Source: Microbispora sp. NBC_01189 (GTDB lineage Bacteria > Actinomycetota > Actinomycetes > Streptosporangiales > Streptosporangiaceae). From it: a stretch of DNA of 64,000 bases. A program made the position numbers and the translations under genes. Of the stretch, positions 25,854 through 34,074 are shown one piece after another (position 1 is the stretch's first letter; each line of letters starts with the position of its first letter). The DNA is taken from positions 1,677,501-1,741,500 of the forward strand of contig NZ_CP108581.1 of NCBI RefSeq assembly GCF_036010665.1. Direction: 5' to 3'. Under the pieces are notes generated by a model that did no database searches, was not told the origin of the DNA, and was given only the letters and a program-made list of their open reading frames with translations.

Positions 25854-26906
25854 TCAGCCCGCGGGGCAGGCGGGCACGTCGCCCGAGTGGTCACGCAGCG
25901 CGTCGATCGCCTTGACCGCGCTTTCGAGGGTGTCGGCCCGCACCAGGCGCAGCCCCTCGGGCACGGCCTTGACGGCGTCGGCGCAGTTTTCCGCGGGGGT
26001 GAGGAACACGGTGGCGCCCGCTCGCCGCGCGCCGACCATCTTCTGCTCGATCCCGCCGATGGGCTCGACCTTCCCGTCGGGCTGGATCGCGCCGGTGCCG
26101 GCGATGGACATGCCGCCGGTGAGCGCCCCCGGGGTCAGCTTGTCGTAGATGCCCAGCGAGAACATCAGCCCGGCGCTGGGCCCGCCGATGTCGCCGACGC
26201 TGATGTCGACCTTGAAGGGGAACCGGTAGTCGCCCGACGGCTGCATTGTGACGCCCACGATCGCCGTGCCGTCCTTGCCGGCGATGGTGGACACCGGGAT
26301 CTGCGTCTCCGATTCACCACGCTTGACGGTGAACGTCACCTGCTCGCCTGGTTTGTGCGTGCGGACGGCTCCCGCGACGGAGTCCAGCGCGGTCGCCGGG
26401 GTGCCGTCCACCGCGGTGATCTCGTCGCCGGGCTTGAGCTTCCCGTCGGCGGGCGCCCCCTTGTTCGTCGAGACGACCTTGACCGTCCTGCCGATGGGGA
26501 TCTTCAGCGCGTTCAGCGCGGCGGCGATGGCCGACTGCTGCGAGTCGGTCATCTCCTGGGTGTTCTGCTCCTCCACCTGCTTCGGCGTGGAGGTCTTGGG
26601 GAACAGCGACTCCTCCGGCACCACCGCGACCGTGGGGTCGAGCCAGCCGCGCAGCGCGGTGACCAGGTCGAGGCGGTTGCCCGGCCCGCCCTGGTAGGCC
26701 ACGGTGACCATGCTGAGCTTGCCCTGCGTCGGGTACGTCTCATGACCCGAGATGGAGATGACCGGCTTTCCCTTGACGTCCCCGATCGTGTTCTCCGTCG
26801 GCCCGGGGCTCAGCACGACGTACGGCACCGGGACCATGGCGCCGATCACCGCGAACGCGAGCGCGAGGAAACCCGCGACCAGCAGGGTCAGAGCGCGTCG
26901 GGACAT
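25854..26906 (-). CDS. PDZ domain / Lon-type serine protease, membrane anchored
   Basis: This 350-residue protein resembles the Rv3194c and B. subtilis YlbL type. A signal-anchor helix (LTLLVAGFLALAFAVIGAMVPVP) precedes YVVLSPGPTENTIGDV. A PDZ domain follows (about 165-235, LKPGDEITAVDGTPATALDSV), then a Lon protease C-terminal domain. The catalytic serine lies in DIGGPSAGLMFSLGI, and the partner lysine is most likely in GGIEQKMVGARRAG. It would cleave membrane-proximal or secreted proteins. On the minus strand TAGAGT stands six bases before the ATG, compatible with a leaderless transcript. It starts 28 bases after moaE, on the same strand. Confidence 0.93.
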   Translation of the reverse strand: MSRRALTLLVAGFLALAFAVIGAMVPVPYVVLSPGPTENTIGDVKGKPVISISGHETYPTQGKLSMVTVAYQGGPGNRLDLVTALRGWLDPTVAVVPEESLFPKTSTPKQVEEQNTQEMTDSQQSAIAAALNALKIPIGRTVKVVSTNKGAPADGKLKPGDEITAVDGTPATALDSVAGAVRTHKPGEQVTFTVKRGESETQIPVSTIAGKDGTAIVGVTMQPSGDYRFPFKVDISVGDIGGPSAGLMFSLGIYDKLTPGALTGGMSIAGTGAIQPDGKVEPIGGIEQKMVGARRAGATVFLTPAENCADAVKAVPEGLRLVRADTLESAVKAIDALRDHSGDVPACPAG

Positions 26907-26934
26907 GGACGAACTCTATGCGTTCCGGACGGCG

Positions 26935-27363
26935 TTATTCGCAGGCACCGACCCATTCGGCGGCGCCGTCGGCGAACACCTGGTGCTTCCAGATCGGCAC
27001 CTCGTGCTTGAGATCGTCGATCATCCTGCGGCAGGCGTCGAACGCCTCGGCGCGGTGCGGGCACGCGGCGGCCACGACCACGGCGATCTCGCCGAGCCTC
27101 AGGTCGCCCACCCGGTGGACCGCCGCCAGCGCCGTCACCTGGTGATCGGCGGCCACCTTCTCCGCGACCCTGCGCAGCTGCTCCTCCGCGGACGGGTGCG
27201 CCGAGTACGACAGGAGGGTCACCGGCCTCCCGCCGTCCTGCTCGCGCACCGTCCCGACGAAGACCGCCGTGCCTCCGGCCGCGTGGTCCTCGACGGCGCC
27301 CAGCACCTCGTCGACGGACAGGGGGGTGTCCCGGATCCCCAGCAATCGGATGACGTCCACCAT
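26935..27363 (-). CDS. moaE: Molybdopterin synthase catalytic subunit
   Basis: This 142-residue protein matches MoaE: AVEDHAAGGTAVFVGTVREQDGG near the N-terminus, then AVHRVGDLRLGEIAVVVAAACPHR, and the active-site region FDACRRMIDDLKHEVPIWKHQ with its conserved lysines. MoaE inserts the two sulfurs into precursor Z to make molybdopterin, using MoaD thiocarboxylate. No moaD, moaA or moaC is in the window, so its partner must be elsewhere. It lies between an SDR gene and the PDZ-Lon gene on one strand with short gaps (58 and 28 bases). Confidence 0.95.
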   Translation of the reverse strand: MVDVIRLLGIRDTPLSVDEVLGAVEDHAAGGTAVFVGTVREQDGGRPVTLLSYSAHPSAEEQLRRVAEKVAADHQVTALAAVHRVGDLRLGEIAVVVAAACPHRAEAFDACRRMIDDLKHEVPIWKHQVFADGAAEWVGACE

Positions 27364-27421
27364 CCCGAGGGTAGTACGTGATCGCCGCGCGATCGGGGAC
27401 CGGGACCGATCCGCGGCGGGC

Positions 27422-28492
27422 TCAGGTGCGGCGCTTGCGACGGGCGGCGCGGACGATCGCGGCCGTGCCGATGACCGCCACGGTCGCGCCGGCGGCGGTG
27501 ATCGTGGCCTCCTTGCCCGACAGGCGGCGGCCGACGACCGCGTGCCTGCCCTCGACCAGTTCGAGCAGTTCGCGCAGGGCCGCCTCGTTGGACCAGGCCG
27601 GCTTCCAGCCCGCCTCCCGCAGCGCCATGCCGTCGACCACCCAGGGATAGACGACGTAGTGCAGGTCGGTGGCCGCGGTCGGGGTGATGCCGAGCCGGTG
27701 CAGCCGCTGCGCGGTGCCGAACGTCACCCCCGCCGGAAGCTCGAACCGTTTCAGGCCCGAGATCTCCTCCACCTGGTCCATCTCCAGCCAGCCCTCGGAG
27801 CCGACCGCCACCACCCCGGAGACCCGGCCGAGCGCGGCGGCCTCCAGCGCCGACACCAGGTCCTCGACGTGGCAGAACTGCCATCGGGGCAGGCAGCCCT
27901 TCACCACCAGCAGCCGGGGCGCCTCGAAATGGCGGGTGATGACGGTGTCGACGCCCGGCCCCACCAGGGCGGCGGGCCGCAGCACGGTCACCTCCAGGCC
28001 GGGATGCGACCGCAGGGACCGGCGTACCAGTGCCTCGATCTCCAGGTGGTCGCCCACCAGGCCGGTGTCGGGCTCCGCCGCGACCAGGGCGTCCTCCGGC
28101 AGCGGGACCGGGTTGTCGGCGGCGGCGCCGTACACCATCGCGCTCGTGACCAGCACGACCCGGCGCACCCGCGCCGCCGCGCAGGCCGTCAGCACGGTCT
28201 GGGCCGCCCGGATGTTGTAGCGCCGGCGCTCGCCGGCGTCGGTGTCGAGCGACTCGTCGGCGCCGAGATGCACCAGGACGTCCACGTCGGAGATCCGGTT
28301 CGCCAAGAGCGGATCACGAATGTCGAGAACCCGCCAGGTGACGTCCTGGACGTCTCCGCGCTGCTCGTCGATCGCCACGACGCGGCGGAAATCCGCAGAC
28401 GAGGCCACTTTCGCGAGGAACGCCCGGCCGAGGCCGGAGGCGGCGCCCGTGACCGCGATGACGGGGGGACGCAGGCGTTTCGAGGTAGGCAC
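27422..28492 (-). CDS. NAD-dependent epimerase/dehydratase (extended SDR) with C-terminal membrane segment
   Basis: This 356-residue extended SDR has its nucleotide-binding motif as VIAVTGAASGLGRAFLAKV at the N-terminus, D in RVLDIRD, and the NAG-like stretch VLVHLGADESLDTD. The active-site S and YxxxK positions look degenerate (VLVTSAMVYGAAADN). The C-terminus, ITAAGATVAVIGTAAIVRAARRKRR, looks like a membrane anchor with a positive tail. It starts at a GTG at 28492 with GAGGACC upstream; the open frame continues further but is antisense to the next gene. Such proteins are often nucleotide-sugar or UDP-glucose epimerase-like, and the substrate is unknown. Confidence 0.85.
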   Translation of the reverse strand: MPTSKRLRPPVIAVTGAASGLGRAFLAKVASSADFRRVVAIDEQRGDVQDVTWRVLDIRDPLLANRISDVDVLVHLGADESLDTDAGERRRYNIRAAQTVLTACAAARVRRVVLVTSAMVYGAAADNPVPLPEDALVAAEPDTGLVGDHLEIEALVRRSLRSHPGLEVTVLRPAALVGPGVDTVITRHFEAPRLLVVKGCLPRWQFCHVEDLVSALEAAALGRVSGVVAVGSEGWLEMDQVEEISGLKRFELPAGVTFGTAQRLHRLGITPTAATDLHYVVYPWVVDGMALREAGWKPAWSNEAALRELLELVEGRHAVVGRRLSGKEATITAAGATVAVIGTAAIVRAARRKRRT

Positions 28493-28574
28493 GAGGTCCT
28501 CACTTTGCACTGATCCGCCCCACGGCGGATAACGTGGCGGATGTGGACTCCTCCATCCTGCCCGAGGTGGCGCG
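28493..28574. promoter_or_regulatory. Divergent promoter region, SDR gene and zincin gene
   Basis: These 82 bases separate two divergent genes and must carry both promoters. I see no obvious operator. Confidence 0.45.
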
Positions 28575-29858
28575 GTGACTGACCTGCCAGGTCGCGAAAA
28601 CGACCCAAACGACAATCCGTTCGCCATGTTCGGCAGCCCGGAGCAGATGGCCGCGGCCATGCGGCAGTTCGCCGACATGCTGTCGGCCTCGCCGGAGGCC
28701 GGGCCCGTCAACTGGGACATGGCGAAGAACATCGCACGGCACGCCGTGGTCGCCGAGGGTGATCCGAGCGTCATGGAGGGCGAGCGGCGGCAGATCGCCG
28801 AGGCCCTCAACCTGGCCGATCTCTGGCTGAACGAGGTGACCACGCTGCCCGGCGGCGTGACGGCGCCCCAGGCCTGGAGCCGGTCGGAGTGGATCGAGAA
28901 GACGATCCCGGTCTGGAAGCAGTTGTGCGATCCCGTCGCCGCCCAGATGGTGGAGACGATGGGCGGCACGCTCGGCGCCGCCGGTCTGCCGCCGGAGGCG
29001 CAGGCCGTCGCCGGCCCACTGATGGGCATGCTGAAGCAGATGGGCAGCATGATGGTCGGCCAGCAGATCGGCCAGGCCCTCGGCTCGCTCGCCCGGGAGG
29101 TCGTCGGCTCCTCCGACATCGGCCTGCCCCTGTCCGACACCGCCGCCATGCTGCCCGGCGGCGTGGCCGCCTTCAGCAAGGGCCTGGAGACGCCCTCTGA
29201 CGAGATCCGGCTCTACCTGGCGCTGCGCGAGGCGGCGCACCACCGGCTGTTCCAGCACGTGCCCTGGCTGCGGGCGCACCTGCTCGGCACGGTCGAGGAG
29301 TACGCCCGGGGCATCACGGTCGACGTGTCCGCGCTGGAGGAGAAGCTCCAGGGGCTGGACATCAGCAACCCGGAACGGATCCAGGAGGTCCTGGGCGGCG
29401 GCGAGTTGCTGAAGCCCGAGGAGACCGAGCGGCAGAAGGCCGCCCTCGCCCGCCTGGAGACCGCGCTGGCGCTGGTCGAGGGGTGGGTGGCCACGGTGGT
29501 GGACGCCGCCACCGAGGGCAGGCTCCCGTCCGCCGCGGCGCTGGCCGAGACCGTACGGCGCCGCCGCGCCACGGGCGGGCCGGCCGAGCGGACCTTCGCG
29601 ACGCTGGTGGGCCTGGAACTGCGGCCGAGGCGGCTGCGTGAGGCGGCCGCCCTGTGGAGGGCGCTCGGCGACGAGCGCGGCGTCGACGGCCGGGACGCCG
29701 TCTGGGGGCACCCCGACCTGATGCCCAGGGCCGACGACCTCGACAACCCCGAGCCGTTCGTGAAGGGCGGCTCCGCGTTCGACCTGTCCGCGCTGGAAGA
29801 GCCCGGCGAATCGGGCGAAGCGGGGGAACCCGGTCCCGGCCCGGAGAGCGGCCGATAG
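28575..29858 (+). CDS. Zincin-like metalloprotease family protein (Rv3195-like)
   Basis: This 427-residue protein belongs to the actinobacterial putative zinc-dependent metalloprotease family (Zincin_2, TIGR03624-like). It has GPVNWDMAKNIARHAVVAEGD, a Gly/Met-rich stretch PLMGMLKQMGSMMVGQQIGQALG, and LREAAHHRLFQHVPWLRAHL. The last holds the metal-site region, but the first histidine of HExxH reads R (REAAH) in this gene. The C-terminus is Glu/Gly-rich (LEEPGESGEAGEPGPGP). It starts at a GTG with GAGGTGG six bases upstream and diverges from the SDR gene. Its position next to UPF0182 and the PDZ-Lon gene matches mycobacterial synteny. Proteolytic activity is not certain. Confidence 0.88.
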   Translation: MTDLPGRENDPNDNPFAMFGSPEQMAAAMRQFADMLSASPEAGPVNWDMAKNIARHAVVAEGDPSVMEGERRQIAEALNLADLWLNEVTTLPGGVTAPQAWSRSEWIEKTIPVWKQLCDPVAAQMVETMGGTLGAAGLPPEAQAVAGPLMGMLKQMGSMMVGQQIGQALGSLAREVVGSSDIGLPLSDTAAMLPGGVAAFSKGLETPSDEIRLYLALREAAHHRLFQHVPWLRAHLLGTVEEYARGITVDVSALEEKLQGLDISNPERIQEVLGGGELLKPEETERQKAALARLETALALVEGWVATVVDAATEGRLPSAAALAETVRRRRATGGPAERTFATLVGLELRPRRLREAAALWRALGDERGVDGRDAVWGHPDLMPRADDLDNPEPFVKGGSAFDLSALEEPGESGEAGEPGPGPESGR

Positions 29859-29899
29859 GAACCGGCGAGGGGATCATTGGCGGCCGGTAGGCTGCGCCG

Positions 29900-30442
29900 G
29901 TGAGCCTGAATCGTGACGCCTGGGCCGTGCTGACCGGGTGGACGGCCCCCACTCCGGAAGAGGAACGGCTCCGCGTGGACTTCCTCGCGCACCTGGACGC
30001 CCACGAGGACGCGATGTGGCGCGAGTGTGTGCCGGGGCACCTGACGGCGACCACCGCCGTCCTCTCCCACGACGGCGCGCGGGTGCTGCTGACCCTGCAC
30101 GCCAAGGCCGGAATGTGGCTGCCGATGGGCGGGCACTGCGAGGCGTCCGACGCCACGCTCGGGGAGGCCGCCCTGCGCGAGGCCACCGAGGAGTCGGGCA
30201 TCCCCGGGCTGACGCTGCTGGCCGGCCCGCTCGCCCTCGACCGGCACAGGGTGTGGTGCCACCCGCCGCACAGCTGGCACCTGGACGTCGAGTACGGCGC
30301 GGTCGCGCCGCCGGGGGCCGAGGCGGTGATCAGCGACGAGTCGCTCGACCTGCGCTGGTTCCCGGTGGACGAGATCCCGGAGCTGAGCGACGAGGCCACC
30401 CGGCGGCTGGTCCGCCGCTCCCTGGCCCTGCTGCGCGCCTGA
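29900..30442 (+). CDS. NUDIX hydrolase
   Basis: This 180-residue NUDIX protein has a Nudix box of the GGHCEASDATLGEAAL type followed by REATEESGI, with the catalytic Glu pair in EE. The usual GX5E spacing is one residue long, a form common among actinobacterial NUDIX proteins. The rest of the fold is seen in AWAVLTGWTAPTPEEERLR and SLDLRWFPVDEIPEL. It hydrolyses a nucleoside diphosphate linked to another group; the substrate is unknown. It starts at the GTG at 29900, 41 bases after the zincin gene stop. Confidence 0.88.
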   Translation: MSLNRDAWAVLTGWTAPTPEEERLRVDFLAHLDAHEDAMWRECVPGHLTATTAVLSHDGARVLLTLHAKAGMWLPMGGHCEASDATLGEAALREATEESGIPGLTLLAGPLALDRHRVWCHPPHSWHLDVEYGAVAPPGAEAVISDESLDLRWFPVDEIPELSDEATRRLVRRSLALLRA

Positions 30443-30512
30443 GCACCGTTCCGCACCGTTCGCGCACGTCGGCGTTACACCGGCTTTCGGGGGCGTTCAC
30501 TAGGGTCGAATC

Positions 30513-31508
30513 ATGACCAAGGTGGACGTGGGCGGTGAGATCGTCGTTCCGCCCCGCCGGAGGCTGCGGGTCTCCCCTCCGCTGGCGTGGATCACGGTGA
30601 CGCCGTTCGCCCTGTGGGCGGTCGCCCGGCTGGCCGGGCTCGACGCCGCCGGTGTGGGGGTCGCGCTCATGACCGGCACGCCGTACGTCGCCGCCGCGTC
30701 GGTGGTGGCGGTCCTGGCCGCGCTGAGCAGCTGCCGGTGGACCGTGATCGCGACCGCGGTCGCGACGACGGCCGCGCTGGCGGCCGTGGTCCTGCCCCGA
30801 GCGGTCGGATCGGCGCCCGGCGCCGCGGCAGGGCCGACGCTGCGGATCCTCACCGCCAACCTCTTCTACGGGGTCGGCGACGCCGAGGCATTGGTCGGCC
30901 TGGTCCGCACGCTCGACCCGGACGTGCTCACCACGCAGGAGCTCACGCCGCAAGCCGTCGAGGCGCTCGACGCGGCCGGCCTCGGCAGGCTGCTGCCGTA
31001 CCGGCATCTGGAGGACGGCCCTGGGGCGTCCGGCAGCGGAATCTACTCGCGGCACCCGCTGACCAGGCTGCCGGACTTCGCGCCCGAGGGCAGTCACCGC
31101 ATGCCGCGGGCCCGGATCGCCCTGCCCTCCGGGCCGCCCGTCGAGATCGTCGACGTGCACACCCTCTCGCCGGTCGAGCACGATGTGGCCCTGTGGGCCG
31201 CCGACCTGGCGGCGCTGCCGTCCGCCTCCCCCGGCGTCGTACGCGTGCTGGCCGGCGACTTCAACGCCAGCCTCGACCACGCGGCGCTGCGCGCGGTGCT
31301 CGAGCGGGGCTACGTGGACGCGGCCGGCGCGACCGGGAACGGCCTCGCGGCCACCTGGCCCGCGAACAGACGGTTCCCCGCGCTGATCACGATCGACCAC
31401 GTGCTGTACGACCGGAGGGCGGCGGCGGTGGACACCGGCGTCCACACCGTCCCGGAGAGCGACCACCGCGCGTTCTTCGCCGAGCTCCGCCTGCCCGCCC
31501 GCCTGTGA
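30513..31508 (+). CDS. Endonuclease/exonuclease/phosphatase family membrane protein
   Basis: This 331-residue protein has three predicted N-terminal membrane helices (residues about 24-95) followed by an EEP domain. The metal and active-site motifs appear in order: RILTANLFYG, DVLTTQELTPQ, VEIVDVHTLSP, LAGDFNASLDHAAL, ITIDHVLY and ESDHRAFFAEL. It probably acts on a phosphodiester or sphingomyelin-type substrate outside or at the membrane. The plus-strand gene converges with the DUF2064-like gene 22 bases downstream. Confidence 0.92.
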   Translation: MTKVDVGGEIVVPPRRRLRVSPPLAWITVTPFALWAVARLAGLDAAGVGVALMTGTPYVAAASVVAVLAALSSCRWTVIATAVATTAALAAVVLPRAVGSAPGAAAGPTLRILTANLFYGVGDAEALVGLVRTLDPDVLTTQELTPQAVEALDAAGLGRLLPYRHLEDGPGASGSGIYSRHPLTRLPDFAPEGSHRMPRARIALPSGPPVEIVDVHTLSPVEHDVALWAADLAALPSASPGVVRVLAGDFNASLDHAALRAVLERGYVDAAGATGNGLAATWPANRRFPALITIDHVLYDRRAAAVDTGVHTVPESDHRAFFAELRLPARL

Positions 31509-31510
31509 CG

Positions 31511-31524
31511 GCCTGGCCTCAGGC
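31511..31524. terminator. Small hairpin between convergent genes
   Basis: GCCTG and CAGGC flank a 4-base loop between the two convergent stops. There is no U-tract, so terminator function is a weak guess. Confidence 0.3.
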
Positions 31525-31530
31525 AGGCGG

Positions 31531-32163
31531 TCACATGAGCAGGGCGCGGGTGTTGTCCCAGCCTTCGAGGCCGGGGTCGAGGCGGGTCACGTCCTCCGGC
31601 TTCCGCAGGCGGTGCCAGCCGGGGCCGGTGGCGATCATGCGCGGCCCCGGCGCCCGGCGGCGCATCGCCGCGACGACGTCCGGCTCGTCGAGATCGGGCG
31701 CGGCCCAGCCGGGAACCGGCAGACGGGCCGCGACGGCAACCGCTCCGCCGCCCTCGGCCGGGCAGACGGCGAGGCTCGCCCGGCCCAGCTCGCGGAACAG
31801 CTTGCCGATCAACAACGGCGGCAGGTCGGGGGCGTCGCCGCTGACGACGACCGCCTCGTCCGCCGTCTCGGCTCCCGCTTCGTCCGCCCCCGCTTCGTCC
31901 GCCCTCGCTTCGGACAGCGCCGCCAGCGCCGCGAAGGCGCCGGTGGGCGAGCCGATCGGCAGGACCGGCGTGCCGGGCCAGGCGATCTCGGCGAGCCCCG
32001 GCACCCCGGCCGACAGGATCACTGGCCGCACGAGTTCGAGCCCGGCGATCATCTCGTAGGTGTCCTCGGCCATCGCCGTCAGGAACTCGGCCGGGTCCAC
32101 GCCGGGCGGAGCCGCCCCGGCCATGCCGGGAGTGACCAGCACCGCGACCACGCGGGTCAACAT
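31531..32163 (-). CDS. DUF2064-like glycosyltransferase-fold protein
   Basis: This 210-residue protein is unrecognised with certainty. VVVSGDAPDLPPLLIGKLFREL and LAVCPAEGGGAVAVAARLP recall the DUF2064 nucleotide-diphospho-sugar transferase fold, where SPD(L/P) follows a metal-site Asp. An Ala/Glu/Asp-rich stretch, ADEAGADEAGAETADEA, is encoded by imperfect 15-base repeats around 31873-31913 and may be an interdomain insertion. The ATG at 32163 sits directly after GGAGGA and overlaps the metallopeptidase gene end by seven bases, so translation is probably coupled. The function is uncertain. Confidence 0.7.
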   Translation of the reverse strand: MLTRVVAVLVTPGMAGAAPPGVDPAEFLTAMAEDTYEMIAGLELVRPVILSAGVPGLAEIAWPGTPVLPIGSPTGAFAALAALSEARADEAGADEAGAETADEAVVVSGDAPDLPPLLIGKLFRELGRASLAVCPAEGGGAVAVAARLPVPGWAAPDLDEPDVVAAMRRRAPGPRMIATGPGWHRLRKPEDVTRLDPGLEGWDNTRALLM

Positions 32164-32672
32164 TCCTCCGTCGAACCGTTGGCCGCCATCGAGAAGCCCT
32201 CGAGGAACCCCCTGGCACGTTCCGCGCGAGGGTAGCGCTCCACGAGCGCCCAGAAGCGCGGGCCGTGGCTCGGCACGAGCAGATGGACGAGCTCGTGCAT
32301 GATGACGTAGTCGACGACCCAGGCGGGCATGCCCCGCAGCCGCACCGAGAGCCTGATCGTGCCGTGGTCGGGCGTGCACGAACCCCACCGGTGGAGCTGG
32401 TTCTCCACCCACCGCACGCTCTCCGGGACGGCCTTGCCGTCCAGGTAGCGCGCGGACAGCTCGCTCGCCCGTTCCAGGAGGTCGTCGTCGCTCGGACGTC
32501 TTCGCTGCTCCTTGGCCGCAAGCCGGTCGAGCATGCGGAGTACCCACTGCTCCTCGTCGGTCGTGCTCAGACCGGCCGGAAGCAGCACGATGGTCTTGTC
32601 GCCATCACGGTACGCGGAAACGGTTCGCCGCCGTCGTGCGCTCCGACGAACCTCGACTGTCTCGGGGGGCAC
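32157..32672 (-). CDS. YgjP-like/M48-type metallopeptidase (DUF45)
   Basis: This 171-residue metallopeptidase carries VPPETVEVRRSARRRRTVSAY at the N-terminus and, near the C-terminus, WGSCTPDHGTIRLSVRLRG and HELVHLLVPSHGPRFW, the HExxH zinc motif with a third ligand histidine. I favour the GTG at 32672: the family begins close to this VPP motif, and TACCTT stands just upstream on the minus strand, which would suit a leaderless transcript. The open frame itself extends to 32894. The gene lies convergent to nothing and overlaps the DUF2064-like gene at its 3' end. It sits beside a ThiF-like gene on the opposite strand, as in many actinobacteria. Confidence 0.85.
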   Translation of the reverse strand: MPPETVEVRRSARRRRTVSAYRDGDKTIVLLPAGLSTTDEEQWVLRMLDRLAAKEQRRRPSDDDLLERASELSARYLDGKAVPESVRWVENQLHRWGSCTPDHGTIRLSVRLRGMPAWVVDYVIMHELVHLLVPSHGPRFWALVERYPRAERARGFLEGFSMAANGSTEEC

Positions 32673-32872
32673 ATATGAAAGGTAGCCGACAGACGCCGAT
32701 TTCCACAGGGGGTGGTACACGTTCTCCCTGGTCAATCGGGCGAACGTTACCTTGCGGGCGTGGAAGTTTCGGGGTTGCGGATGTTCACCAACCTCGATCA
32801 CCCCGGTAATTATCCACAGCCCCGGCGGTTCCGGAGCCGGGCCGCGCCCAACTGTGCCAAGGTCTGGCGACC

Positions 32873-33955
32873 ATGGGACAGAGCATTCGACCACGCCTCA
32901 AGCCCGTCCTGCGCAGGGTGGAGCGGGACGGCCACACGCTGCAGTTCGGCGTCCACCCGCTGCGGGCCGTCGTCCTGACCGGTGTCGAACCACCGGTCCG
33001 CCGCCTGATCGACGGGCTCGACGGCACCCGCACGCTCGGGCAGGCGGTGGCCGGCAGCGGGCTGGACGAGGCCTCCGCCCACGAGGTGGTCGCCCGGCTC
33101 ACCGCGCACGGCCTCATCGAGGACGCCGCGGCACGGCCGGGCCCGCTCGCCGACCTGCCGCCGGCCGAGCGCGACCGGCTCCGCCCCGACCTGGACAGGC
33201 TGGCGCTGACCTGCTCCGACGGCGGCATGAGCGGCCTGGCCGCGAGGCGGGCGGCCCGGGTCCGCGTGTACGGCGCCGGCCGGGTGGGCGCCCAGGTCGT
33301 CACGCTGCTCGCCGCCGCCGGGGTCGGGCACATCTGCGTGGTCGATCCCGCCGTGGCCGGGCCGGGCGACGTGGTCCCGGGCGGTCTCGGCCGGTCCGAC
33401 ACCGGCATGTCCCGGGAGGACGCCGCGGTGCTGGCCGCCCGGCGGATCTCCCCCGCCGTCAACGCGTGGCCCGGCCGGGCCGCCTCCCGCCTGGCGGACG
33501 GCGGCGCGCGCCCCCACCTCGTGATCCTCGCTCCGACCACCCCGCTCAGCACCACGCTGGTCGGCGAGATCGTCGCCTCGGGCGTGCCGCACCTGCTCGC
33601 CTGCGCCTTCGAGGGGTACGGCTCGACGGGTCCCTTCGTCGTCCCCGGGCTCACGCCCTGCCTGCGCTGCCTCGACCTGGCCCGCCGCGACCGGGACCCG
33701 TCCTGGCCGGTGGTGGGCGCCCGGCTCGGGGGATATCCCGCCGGTGAGATCGCCTGCGACGTGGCCCTGGCCGGCCTGGTCGCGGCGCAGGCGGCCGGTC
33801 AGGCGCTGGCGTACCTCGACGAGGGAAGCGTGCCGGGCGGCCTGACGGAGGTGTCGCCCGGCTGGCGCTGGCGGCACCGCCGCCTCGACGCCCACCCCGG
33901 ATGCGGCTGCCTCGGCGACGACGTCGCCGGCCTCCACCAGGAAGATCGAGCCTGA
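32873..33955 (+). CDS. ThiF-family adenylyltransferase-like protein with N-terminal wHTH (TOMM leader-binding-like)
   Basis: This 360-residue protein has an N-terminal winged-helix-like region (about 1-95, GTRTLGQAVAGSGLDEASAHEVVARLTAHGL), then a Rossmann segment RVRVYGAGRVGAQVVTLLAAAGV. A zinc motif with CLRCLD and later HPGCGC follows. This matches proteins annotated as 'TOMM precursor leader peptide-binding', although here no cyclodehydratase or precursor peptide is present. The catalytic arginine and lysine of true E1 enzymes are not clear, so it may bind rather than adenylate. It is part of the conserved core near whiB7 (position of Rv3196). It starts at an ATG and is not in an operon. 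Confidence 0.85.
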   Translation: MGQSIRPRLKPVLRRVERDGHTLQFGVHPLRAVVLTGVEPPVRRLIDGLDGTRTLGQAVAGSGLDEASAHEVVARLTAHGLIEDAAARPGPLADLPPAERDRLRPDLDRLALTCSDGGMSGLAARRAARVRVYGAGRVGAQVVTLLAAAGVGHICVVDPAVAGPGDVVPGGLGRSDTGMSREDAAVLAARRISPAVNAWPGRAASRLADGGARPHLVILAPTTPLSTTLVGEIVASGVPHLLACAFEGYGSTGPFVVPGLTPCLRCLDLARRDRDPSWPVVGARLGGYPAGEIACDVALAGLVAAQAAGQALAYLDEGSVPGGLTEVSPGWRWRHRRLDAHPGCGCLGDDVAGLHQEDRA

Positions 33956-34074
33956 CTGTGACGAATGACACACCTTACGGATTCCTCGCCCGCCGTTGGC
34001 GTCCGCGGGCCCTGGCGGGGGATACGAACAGGGAATTGTGGTCGAAAGGCTCCGCCATCGCTAAGAATGGTTGA

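Noticed and set aside
32873-33955. A RiPP biosynthetic cluster
   Set aside because: There is no precursor peptide, cyclodehydratase or other maturation gene; the ThiF-like gene belongs to the conserved core.
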